A stretch of DNA of 5,650 nucleotides. Source: an uncultured Bacteroidales bacterium (lineage in GTDB: Bacteria; Bacteroidota; Bacteroidia; Bacteroidales; Paludibacteraceae). Positions within the stretch are counted from its first letter, which is position 1; each line of letters starts with the position of its first letter. Both the position numbers and the translations under genes were made by a program. The notes under the pieces were generated by a model, which saw only the letters and a program-made list of their open reading frames with translations, made no database searches and had not been told where the DNA came from. This document shows, in pieces, positions 1 to 5,650 of the stretch. Where the stretch lies: NCBI GenBank assembly GCA_903929065.1, contig CAIYTJ010000095.1, positions 1-5,650 of the forward strand, written 5' to 3'.

Positions 1-1
1 A

Positions 2-952
2 GAAGAGAAACCAAAAAAAAAATCAAGAAGAGAGTTCTTGCAGGATATTGGAATTTTAGGAGTCGGTACATTAATCGGCGGTTCTGCCATTTTTGCCGGG
101 ATTAATTATGATAAAAGAAAAAAACAAGCTGATCGTATTAAGGTGTTAACTGCTGAAAATGAACTGCTTGAAGTTGAAAAAAGTGATACTACAAAAATAA
201 TCAAATCACCACTCGAAAATCTCACTTATCTTCAAAAGGAAGGAAGAGCTGGATTAAAAGGACACCGTTGGGTAATGGTTATCGATTTGTCGAAATGCCG
301 GAATGCCCGCAAATGTATGGCAGCTTGCAACGATGCCCATCATCTCCGCCCGGAACAACACCACATCAACACACTAAAAATGCAGGATGCAAAAGATACT
401 CCTGCCTATTATATGCCCAAACCGTGCATGCATTGTGATAATCCACCGTGTGTGGCCGTTTGTCCGGTTGATGCCACTTTCAAACGTGCCGATGGCATTG
501 TGTTGATTGATAATGAACGTTGTATAGGTTGTAGGTTCTGTGTAGCTGCTTGTCCGTACAGTGCCCGCGTCTTTAACTGGGCTGAACCAATTCATTCGCA
601 TGAAGATGAAAATCTGACTTATAATGTGGAATTGAATGTACCTCAACGAAAAGGTACGGTCAGCAAATGTTTGTTCAGTGCCGATCGTTTGCGTGAAGGA
701 AAATTGCCATATTGTGTTTCAGCTTGTCCGAATGGTGTTTTTTATTTCGGCGACGAAAATGAAGATGCTGTTACAAACGGAACAACCAAAGAAACTGTTC
801 GATTTAAAAAATTGCTTGCTGATAACGCCGGCTATACGTTGATGCCCGAATTAGGAACTCACCCGAGGGTTTATTATTTACCACCAAAAGGGAAAGAATA
901 TCCGTTCCAGGATAAAGATAAGGAAGAAGCTGGAGAAAGACTTGAATCTTAG
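2..952 (+). CDS. Tat-exported 4Fe-4S dicluster ferredoxin-type subunit of an NrfD-linked oxidoreductase (5' partial)
   Basis: This is the electron-transfer subunit of a membrane-bound quinone oxidoreductase, of the NrfC/HybA/DmsB/ActB-Fe-S type, probably on the periplasmic face. The frame is open to the window edge and has no ATG upstream, so the true start lies outside. Numbering from base 2 gives 316 residues. Residues 8-13 read SRREFL, a twin-arginine export motif, after a lysine-rich n-region and before a hydrophobic stretch (about 16-34). There is no clear AxA cleavage site, so it may stay anchored. Four cysteine groups follow: I C99, (A102), C105, C109; II C142, C145, C150, C154; III C174, C177, C180, C184; IV C223, (S226), C238, C242. 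Groups I and IV each lack their second cysteine. A TTG at 38-40 would be a possible start but would delete the Tat motif, so I reject it. The partner is the NrfD gene 89 bases downstream. The family is certain; the exact complex is not. Confidence 0.93.
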   Translation, partial: EEKPKKKSRREFLQDIGILGVGTLIGGSAIFAGINYDKRKKQADRIKVLTAENELLEVEKSDTTKIIKSPLENLTYLQKEGRAGLKGHRWVMVIDLSKCRNARKCMAACNDAHHLRPEQHHINTLKMQDAKDTPAYYMPKPCMHCDNPPCVAVCPVDATFKRADGIVLIDNERCIGCRFCVAACPYSARVFNWAEPIHSHEDENLTYNVELNVPQRKGTVSKCLFSADRLREGKLPYCVSACPNGVFYFGDENEDAVTNGTTKETVRFKKLLADNAGYTLMPELGTHPRVYYLPPKGKEYPFQDKDKEEAGERLES

Positions 953-967
953 TATTTTTGAGTTATG

Positions 968-1037
968 ATTATTGATTTGTGATTGATAATTGGAAATTGG
1001 AATTTAATAATTGGAAATAGAAAATTGGAAATTAAAA
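968..1037. repeat. Degenerate 7-base tandem repeat (ATTGGAA) in the Fe-S/NrfD intergenic gap
   Basis: ATTGGAA occurs exactly at 989, 996, 1010 and 1024, all in one 7-base register. The slots between and around are decayed copies: ATTGATA at 982, TTTAATA at 1003, ATAGAAA at 1017 and ATTAAAA at 1031. Weaker ATT-initial heptamers lie at 968 and 975. The array fills most of the longest gap in the window and ends just before the NrfD start codon. It has no inverted symmetry that would make a strong hairpin. Its function is unknown; it may be neutral repeat DNA, a spacer, or an A/T-rich untranslated leader for the next gene. Confidence 0.7.
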
Positions 1038-1041
1038 TATT

Positions 1042-2349
1042 ATGGCAACAAAATCAAATACAGATAAAATCACAACTGATTTGCTGCGTCCAATCCGTCT
1101 GAATAAAAGTTTTATAATTTGGATGGGCTTTTTGGGCGTTTCACTGGTTATATGTCTTGGAGCATACGGGTGGCAGCTTAAAAACGGAATGGTGGTTACC
1201 GGCCTTGGTGATTATGTGTCGTGGGGAATGTATATTTCCAATTTCGTGTTTTTTGTGGCCACCAGTCTTATCGGAATGCTTATCAGCGCGGTTCTAGGAC
1301 TTTCCGGTCAAAAATGGGCTGCGCCACTTGCCAGAATTGCTGAAATTATTGCCCTGGCTTTTGCAGCAGTTGCAGGATTGGTTATTATTTCCGACATGGG
1401 TCGTCCTGAACGGTTGTTGAATGTAATCATTCATGCCCGCATTCAGTCACCAATTGTTTGGGATATAACTGTGGTAAGTGTTTACGTGTTAATCAGTGCG
1501 CTTTTTTTGTATATTCCTTTGATTCCGGATTTAAAAATTTGTGCTGAGAAATTAGAAAATCTTCCACCATTTGCGCGCAAAATTTATAAAGCTCTTTCCC
1601 TGAACTGGAATGATACACCGGAACAGAAAAAAATAATTAAACAAACAACCCGTACCATTGCCATCTTCATTATTCCTGTTGCGCTGGCTATTCATACGGT
1701 AACTTCGTGGTTATTTGCCAATACATCGCGTGCTGGTTGGGATTCAACTATTTACGGTCCTTATTTCGTAACAGGTGCTTTTGTATCAGGAACAGCAGCA
1801 GTGATTATCGCTATGTATTTTTTCCGAAAAAATTACAAACTGCATGATTATATTACCGACAGTCATTTTGATATGATCGGCAAATTGCTGGTGCTGGTTT
1901 CGTTGGTTTACCTTTATTTTAATTTGAACGAATATATGGTTCCATTTTATAAGATGAAGGAATCGGAAGCAATACTTTTACACGACTTATTTTCCGGAAA
2001 TCATGCCCTACTCTTTTGGTCGGTTCAGATGTTGGGATTGGTTTTACCTATTATTTTACTGTTATTCAAAAAGATGAGAAAACCTCAACCAATGCTTTTA
2101 ATTGGAATAATGGTTTTACTCGGAGCCTGGTTTAAACGATTAATTATTGTTGTTCCTACTCAGGAACATCCTTATTTGCCCATTCAGAACGTGCCGTTGA
2201 ATTTCAAAATTTACTCGCCAACTTTGGTTGAAACATTGATTAGTATAGCACCATTTATATTAGTACTGATGATAATCACTCTTTTAGCAAAAGTAATACC
2301 CATCATTCCGGTTCACGAAACGATTGAACATCTGGAAGAAAACAAATAA
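1042..2349 (+). CDS. nrfD: NrfD/PsrC/ActC-family integral membrane quinone-interacting subunit
   Basis: This is the membrane subunit that should exchange electrons between the quinone pool and the Fe-S protein encoded just upstream. The 435-residue protein has about ten predicted membrane helices (roughly 23-43, 61-86, 98-117, 140-161, 205-224, 241-262, 278-297, 322-342, 350-370, 398-420). Family-like motifs are DMGRPER at 118-124 after helix 3, HTVTSW at 218-223, the segment AGWDSTIYGPYF at 231-242, NEYMVPFY at 296-303, and RLIIVVP at 366-372. Length and helix number resemble ActC of alternative complex III and the longer NrfD/HmcC proteins more than eight-helix PsrC. The ATG follows an A/T-rich leader with no Shine-Dalgarno sequence, as is common in Bacteroidota. 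NrfD proteins bind quinone and carry no haem, so they need the Fe-S partner. The symbol is given at family level; the substrate and direction are not determined. Confidence 0.93.
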   Translation: MATKSNTDKITTDLLRPIRLNKSFIIWMGFLGVSLVICLGAYGWQLKNGMVVTGLGDYVSWGMYISNFVFFVATSLIGMLISAVLGLSGQKWAAPLARIAEIIALAFAAVAGLVIISDMGRPERLLNVIIHARIQSPIVWDITVVSVYVLISALFLYIPLIPDLKICAEKLENLPPFARKIYKALSLNWNDTPEQKKIIKQTTRTIAIFIIPVALAIHTVTSWLFANTSRAGWDSTIYGPYFVTGAFVSGTAAVIIAMYFFRKNYKLHDYITDSHFDMIGKLLVLVSLVYLYFNLNEYMVPFYKMKESEAILLHDLFSGNHALLFWSVQMLGLVLPIILLLFKKMRKPQPMLLIGIMVLLGAWFKRLIIVVPTQEHPYLPIQNVPLNFKIYSPTLVETLISIAPFILVLMIITLLAKVIPIIPVHETIEHLEENK

Positions 2350-2360
2350 AGAATATAGTT

Positions 2361-3269
2361 ATGCTTAGAACAAATACAAAGCTTAGAGCTACAATTGCGC
2401 TGATAATTACGACATTTTGTTTTTTACAGGTTACAGCCGGAAACAATTGGAATGTGCCGGCCGATAAAAAAACCAAAAACAGCACTTTCAAATTCGATGC
2501 GAATACAGTAAAAGATGGTGAATCAGTTTACACTAAAAACTGTGTTTCATGCCATGGTAATCCTACCAAAGGAAATAGCCTTAAATCGCTGAATCCTGTT
2601 CCACCGGATTTGTCATCGGCAAAAACACAAGAACTTACTGATGGAGAATTATTTTACATCCTTAACACCGGCCGGGTGATTATGCCATCGTTTAATAATG
2701 TTCTTTCGGAAGAAGATCGTTGGAAAGTTATTGCTTATATCCGAAGTTTCAATAAAAATTATGTTCAGCAAGTATCAACAAACGATGCGACCAAAAGCCA
2801 GCTTGTAAAGGCAGATATAGATTTTAATAAGAATACAAATCGACTGACGATAACAGTAAAAGCAACTGAAAAAACAGGTTCTGTTTTGCTTAAAAATGAT
2901 GAAATTGCACTCTTTGCCAACCGTTATTTCGGACGTTTACAAATTGGCGAATCGCAACGCACCAGTGCCGATGGAGTTGCTGTCTTTGATTTTCCCAAAG
3001 ATTTACCGGGTGATAAAGATGGAAATGTAAAACTGGTTGTAAAAATAAATGATGATACTTATGGCGAAATTTTACGACTGAAAACAATGCAAATCGGTAT
3101 TCCAACAGATAAGCCGGCTCTGAATGAAAAACGTGCTATTTGGAATGTTCTGGCAAAAGCACCTTACTGGATTATCATTTTATATACTTCGGGAGTACTG
3201 GCATTTGGATGCGTTTTGATGTATCTTCTTTATAGTTTGAACAGATTGAGAAAAGCCGGAAATAATTAA
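2361..3269 (+). CDS. Membrane-anchored monohaem cytochrome c with beta-rich middle domain
   Basis: This is a periplasmic electron carrier tied to the inner membrane. The 302-residue protein starts with a signal peptide (hydrophobic about 9-26, possible cleavage after VTA at 24-26). A class I-type cytochrome c domain spans about 45-130. Its haem site is CVSCH at 61-65, and the likely distal ligand is Met108 in the segment VIMPSF, followed by the usual C-terminal helix (EEDRWKVIAYIRSF, 117-130). Residues about 145-250 alternate hydrophobic and polar positions, suggesting a beta-sandwich that I cannot assign to a named family. A single transmembrane helix at about 269-291 and a short basic tail (RLRK) end the protein, leaving the haem domain outside. 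The gene starts 11 bases after the NrfD stop, so it is probably the electron acceptor or donor of that complex, in the role ActE plays in alternative complex III (inference). Confidence 0.92.
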   Translation: MLRTNTKLRATIALIITTFCFLQVTAGNNWNVPADKKTKNSTFKFDANTVKDGESVYTKNCVSCHGNPTKGNSLKSLNPVPPDLSSAKTQELTDGELFYILNTGRVIMPSFNNVLSEEDRWKVIAYIRSFNKNYVQQVSTNDATKSQLVKADIDFNKNTNRLTITVKATEKTGSVLLKNDEIALFANRYFGRLQIGESQRTSADGVAVFDFPKDLPGDKDGNVKLVVKINDDTYGEILRLKTMQIGIPTDKPALNEKRAIWNVLAKAPYWIIILYTSGVLAFGCVLMYLLYSLNRLRKAGNN

Positions 3270-3282
3270 ACCTAATAATTCT

Positions 3283-4059
3283 ATGAAAAAAGTTTTTATT
3301 TTTTGTTTCTTGTTGATAAGTTTATCTTCACAAAGCACTTATGCTCAGGTTGATAAATCTCCGGAAGTTGGAGTTATTGAACATCTTGGAGCAACAATTC
3401 CACTTGATTTGACTTTTGTAAACGATAAATTTGAAAAGGTGACATTGAAACAATTAATCAATAAACCAACTATTTTATCTTTTGTTTACTTTGATTGTCC
3501 CGGACTTTGCAGTCCGTTACTGGAAGGAGTTGGAGACGTGATTAGTAAATCTGATATGGTTTTAGGTAAAGATTATCAGGTAATTACTATCAGTTTTAAT
3601 TTCAGAGACACACCCGAAAAAGCGAAAGAAAAAAAGAAACGATTTACTGAACGTTACGCAAAAGGAAAAAGCGATGGCTGGATATTCTTGACAACTGACA
3701 GTGCTACAATTTTTAATATTACTCATTCTACGGGCTTCATAACCAAAGCGGTAGGATTAGATTTCGTTCATCCTTCGGCAATTATAGCTATAAGTCCCCA
3801 GGGAAAAATTACCCGATATTTATATGGAATTACTTTCCAACCGATTGATTTTAAAATGGCTTTGATTGAAGCTAATAAAGAGCAACCCCGTCCATCCATT
3901 CAAAAAGTACTAATGCTGTGTTACAGCTATGATCCACAAGGTCAGCGGTATACATTGGATGTATTGAAAGTTGCTGGTGTGTTGATTTTATTTTTTATAC
4001 TTGTTTTCGTAGTTGTATATCTTCTGAAACCCAAAAAAAATAATAAACAACAGAATTAA
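3283..4059 (+). CDS. SCO1/SenC-family copper chaperone (thioredoxin fold) with C-terminal membrane anchor
   Basis: SCO proteins bind copper through a CxxxC pair and a distal histidine, and deliver it to or reduce the CuA site of haem-copper oxidases and similar enzymes. The 258-residue protein has an N-terminal signal peptide (about 1-22, cleavage near TYA/Q). The SCO domain spans about 30-200: CPGLC at 72-76, the loop SFNFRDTPEKAK at 104-115, and His163 in FVHPSA. All three copper ligands are kept, so it should be active. A segment with Cys213 (MLCYSYDPQGQRY, 211-223) leads into a transmembrane helix at about 228-248 with a lysine-rich end. This C-terminal anchor replaces the N-terminal anchor of mitochondrial SCO1. 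It starts 13 bases after the cytochrome gene. Its presence implies a copper-containing terminal reductase or oxidase in or near the operon, but none lies inside the window. Confidence 0.93.
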   Translation: MKKVFIFCFLLISLSSQSTYAQVDKSPEVGVIEHLGATIPLDLTFVNDKFEKVTLKQLINKPTILSFVYFDCPGLCSPLLEGVGDVISKSDMVLGKDYQVITISFNFRDTPEKAKEKKKRFTERYAKGKSDGWIFLTTDSATIFNITHSTGFITKAVGLDFVHPSAIIAISPQGKITRYLYGITFQPIDFKMALIEANKEQPRPSIQKVLMLCYSYDPQGQRYTLDVLKVAGVLILFFILVFVVVYLLKPKKNNKQQN

Positions 4060-4078
4060 ACCTTTAAATTACTTCATT

Positions 4079-5440
4079 ATGGAAAAGAAAGAAAATTGGC
4101 TTAAATGCCGCTTGTATTCAGTTCCTTTTATGAAAATCAATCAAATGACCGTTGATTTCACCAAGTGGATAATTATTTTGATTGTCGTTTTATTACCGTT
4201 CAATGTTGCTAATGCTTTACCGAGTTTTGCTCGTCAAACTCAAATGTCCTGTACGGCCTGTCATACCTCATTTCCTGAACTTAATTCCTTTGGTCGGCAG
4301 TTTAAAATGAATGGTTATACGTTGAATACTGCCAGTACAATCACTGATCAGGGTGATACACTTAAGCCAAGAACAAGATTAAATCTGTTAAGTAATTTGC
4401 CATTGTCAGTTATGGTACAATCTTCTTTTACAAATATTGCGAAAGATGTTGTTGGACAACAGAATAATTCAGGTCAGTTTCCGCAACAATTAAGTTTGTT
4501 TTTCGCAGGGCAAATAACTCCTCATATTGGGTCGTTTATTCAAATGACATATGCCGATGGAAGTTTTGGAATGGATAATGCAGATATTCGTTATACAAAT
4601 ACAGTTAATTTTGGCTCTAACAGCTTGCTTTACGGTTTAACGTTGAATAATAATCCAACATCTCAGGATCTTTGGAACACTTCACCAGCATGGAGATTTC
4701 CTTATGCAAGTGCTTCGACAGCTCCATCGCCTGCAAAATCTACGTTGATAGAAAGCCTTGGTGGTCAGGTAATTGGTGTTGGAGCTTATGGCCTTTTCAA
4801 TAATTTGCTTTTTGCTGAATTTTCAACATATCGTTCTGCTCAAATAGGTGCACATAATCCGCCGGATACTACCAATACGAATGTTGTAAATGGCTTCATT
4901 CCTTATTGGAGGGTTGCATTACAACATGAATGGGGCAAAAATTATATCGAATTAGGTACGACTGGTATTGCTTCCACGCAGTTTCTTTCCGGAATTACAG
5001 CGGATAAAGGATTGGATAAATTTGTTGATATCGGTATAGATTTACAATACGAACGAGCCATGACTTTTGGCTCTTTATCTTTACATTCTTCATTTACAAC
5101 TGAAACTGAAAAAAGAGATTTGTCCATTGAAGGTAATTATACTTTTCAGTCATTTAAATTTGATGGGAATTTGTTCCTGAAAAATGGCTGTGGGGGAACA
5201 ATTGGGTATTTTAATAATACTGGCAGTCCGGATGTTGCCAATTTTTCAAATGGTGATAACAGACCAAACAGTAGCGGTTTTATTTTTCAAATAGAATATT
5301 TGCCCTGGTATAATACCAAGTTTGCGGCACAATATGTTGCTTATTCCAAATTTGACGGAAGCAGTAAAAACTATGATGGGGCTGGAAGGAATGCAGCCGA
5401 CAATAACACCATCTATTTATTGGCATGGCTTAGTTTCTGA
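4079..5440 (+). CDS. Outer-membrane porin-cytochrome: N-terminal c-type haem domain fused to a beta-barrel (Cyc2-like)
   Basis: The protein (453 residues from the first ATG) has a hydrophobic signal segment at about 30-42 with cleavage expected after VANA (43-46). A short haem domain follows: the PSFARQT motif at 48-54, CTACH at 58-62, then PELNSFGRQFKMNGYTL at 66-82. The rest (about 95-453) consists of short alternating amphipathic stretches with Asn/Gly-rich turns, ending LLAWLSF. A terminal Phe is the usual signal of an outer-membrane barrel. The FARQT...CxxCH...FGRxFKxxGY arrangement and total length match, from memory, Cyc2-type fused porin-cytochromes, which move electrons across the outer membrane in Fe(II) oxidisers; related barrels also occur in bacteria not known to oxidise iron. 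The role here is inferred. The start is uncertain: Met18 (4130) or Met23 (4145) would give a normal-length signal peptide, while the first ATG leaves a normal 19-base gap after the SCO gene. Confidence 0.85.
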   Translation: MEKKENWLKCRLYSVPFMKINQMTVDFTKWIIILIVVLLPFNVANALPSFARQTQMSCTACHTSFPELNSFGRQFKMNGYTLNTASTITDQGDTLKPRTRLNLLSNLPLSVMVQSSFTNIAKDVVGQQNNSGQFPQQLSLFFAGQITPHIGSFIQMTYADGSFGMDNADIRYTNTVNFGSNSLLYGLTLNNNPTSQDLWNTSPAWRFPYASASTAPSPAKSTLIESLGGQVIGVGAYGLFNNLLFAEFSTYRSAQIGAHNPPDTTNTNVVNGFIPYWRVALQHEWGKNYIELGTTGIASTQFLSGITADKGLDKFVDIGIDLQYERAMTFGSLSLHSSFTTETEKRDLSIEGNYTFQSFKFDGNLFLKNGCGGTIGYFNNTGSPDVANFSNGDNRPNSSGFIFQIEYLPWYNTKFAAQYVAYSKFDGSSKNYDGAGRNAADNNTIYLLAWLSF

Positions 5441-5470
5441 GAAAATTCAAGAAAATTAAATTATATAATT
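5441..5470. repeat. Short A/T-rich spacer with a tandem 10-mer and a 12-base palindrome
   Basis: The 30 bases between the barrel gene and the next cytochrome gene consist of GAAAATTCAA followed directly by GAAAATTAAA (one mismatch). The perfect palindrome AATTATATAATT (5459-5470) overlaps the second copy and touches the ATG at 5471. It is too short and A/T-rich to act as a terminator. It could keep the start codon unstructured for translation in the absence of a Shine-Dalgarno sequence. In DNA this rich in A/T it may also be chance. Confidence 0.4.
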
Positions 5471-5650
5471 ATGAGAAGTAAATTTATAGTTGGAGCGTTT
5501 GCGCTCGTAGGATTTTTGCTAACAAGTGTATCTGCAGTTGCTGTAAAACCACCAAAAGAATTGATAACCAAAGTTGAGTTGGGAGCTATTAATCCTAAAA
5601 TGGTAAATGATGGTAAAGGCTTATTCACTTCAAAATGTATTGCCTGTCAC
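5471..5650 (+). CDS. Secreted small cytochrome c, N-terminal part (3' truncated by window end)
   Basis: Sixty codons are visible and the frame is still open at the last base. The start MRSKFIVGAFALVGFLL and the following TSVSAVA form a typical Sec signal peptide, with cleavage near residues 22-24. The mature part begins with a charged stretch (KPPKELITKVELGAINPKM). It then enters the first helix of a class I cytochrome c, MVNDGKGLFTSKCIACH, with the haem motif CIACH at 56-60 ending exactly at the window edge. It should be a periplasmic electron carrier. It starts 30 bases after the barrel gene, so it is likely co-transcribed. Its size, distal ligand and any anchor cannot be seen. Small cytochromes of this type often precede a terminal reductase or oxidase; together with SCO upstream, that makes a copper enzyme downstream plausible. 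Confidence 0.88.
   Translation, partial: MRSKFIVGAFALVGFLLTSVSAVAVKPPKELITKVELGAINPKMVNDGKGLFTSKCIACH

Noticed and set aside
374..646. Reverse-strand open frame of 90 codons
   Set aside because: It lies wholly opposite the conserved cysteine motifs of the Fe-S gene; its sequence is a shadow of that coding region.
636..842. Forward open frame of 68 codons in another frame
   Set aside because: It overlaps the Fe-S gene across the intact fourth cysteine group, with no recognisable domain of its own. It is not a frameshifted remnant, because the main frame runs on normally.
38..952. Fe-S gene starting at the TTG at 38
   Set aside because: The same frame continues upstream without a stop and encodes the Tat motif SRREFL, so the TTG is an internal leucine codon.
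953..960. TATTTTTG, matching the Bacteroidota -7 promoter element TAnnTTTG
   Set aside because: No TTTG/TTG -33 element lies at the right distance upstream, and such a match is easily met by chance in A/T-rich DNA. An internal promoter here is possible but not supported.
2303..2491. Reverse-strand open frame across the NrfD/cytochrome junction
   Set aside because: It is antisense to the NrfD end and to a clear signal peptide, and has no domain of its own.
2890..3105. Reverse-strand open frame inside the anchored cytochrome gene
   Set aside because: It is antisense to the beta-rich domain, low in complexity (His-rich by chance), and has no start context.
4033..4040. Run of eight adenines near the end of the SCO gene
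   Set aside because: It encodes the lysine-rich tail after the membrane helix, as expected, and the frame closes normally a few codons later; no sign of frameshift.
3264..4063. Identical word AATTAAACCT at two gene ends (3264-3273 and 4054-4063)
   Set aside because: Both copies include an Asn codon plus the TAA stop, leaving only a few free shared bases; probably chance.
4942..5127. Reverse-strand open frame inside the barrel gene
   Set aside because: It is antisense to continuous barrel coding sequence and has no recognisable features.

Overview
The window (5,650 bases, A/T-rich throughout) holds six genes, all on the + strand. Four are complete and one is cut at each edge. The gaps are 89, 11, 13, 19 and 30 bases with no convincing terminator, so this reads as one operon. 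The A/T-rich leaders lack a Shine-Dalgarno sequence, there is an ATTGGAA-type heptamer repeat, and the proteins have a Bacteroidota flavour. I infer a member of the Bacteroidota; this is by eye, not by search.

Layout. (1) 2-952: a Tat-exported, four-cluster ferredoxin-type Fe-S protein, cut at its 5' end. (2) 953-1041: the only sizeable gap, filled with degenerate 7-base repeats. (3) 1042-2349: a ten-helix NrfD/PsrC/ActC-type quinone-interacting membrane protein. (4) 2361-3269: a monohaem cytochrome c with a beta-rich middle domain and a C-terminal membrane anchor. (5) 3283-4059: a SCO1/SenC copper chaperone with its own C-terminal anchor. (6) 4079-5440: a one-haem N-terminal domain fused to an outer-membrane beta-barrel, resembling Cyc2-type porin-cytochromes. 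(7) 5471-5650: the start of a small secreted cytochrome c, cut at its CIACH haem motif by the window end.

How they may work together (inference). The Fe-S protein and NrfD protein form the core of a quinone:cytochrome oxidoreductase, like a reduced alternative complex III or an Nrf/Psr-type module. The anchored cytochrome c and the small secreted cytochrome carry electrons in the periplasm. The outer-membrane cytochrome-barrel could link the periplasm to the outside. The SCO protein implies a copper (probably CuA-type) enzyme nearby, such as a haem-copper oxidase or nitrous oxide reductase, which is not in this window. The direction of electron flow cannot be read from the sequence.

Most notable points: the Cyc2-like cytochrome-barrel inside a quinone-oxidoreductase operon; paired loss of one cysteine in the first and fourth Fe-S motifs of the ferredoxin subunit; a twin-arginine signal that lies upstream of the first start codon visible in frame; and a heptamer repeat between the two oxidoreductase subunit genes.
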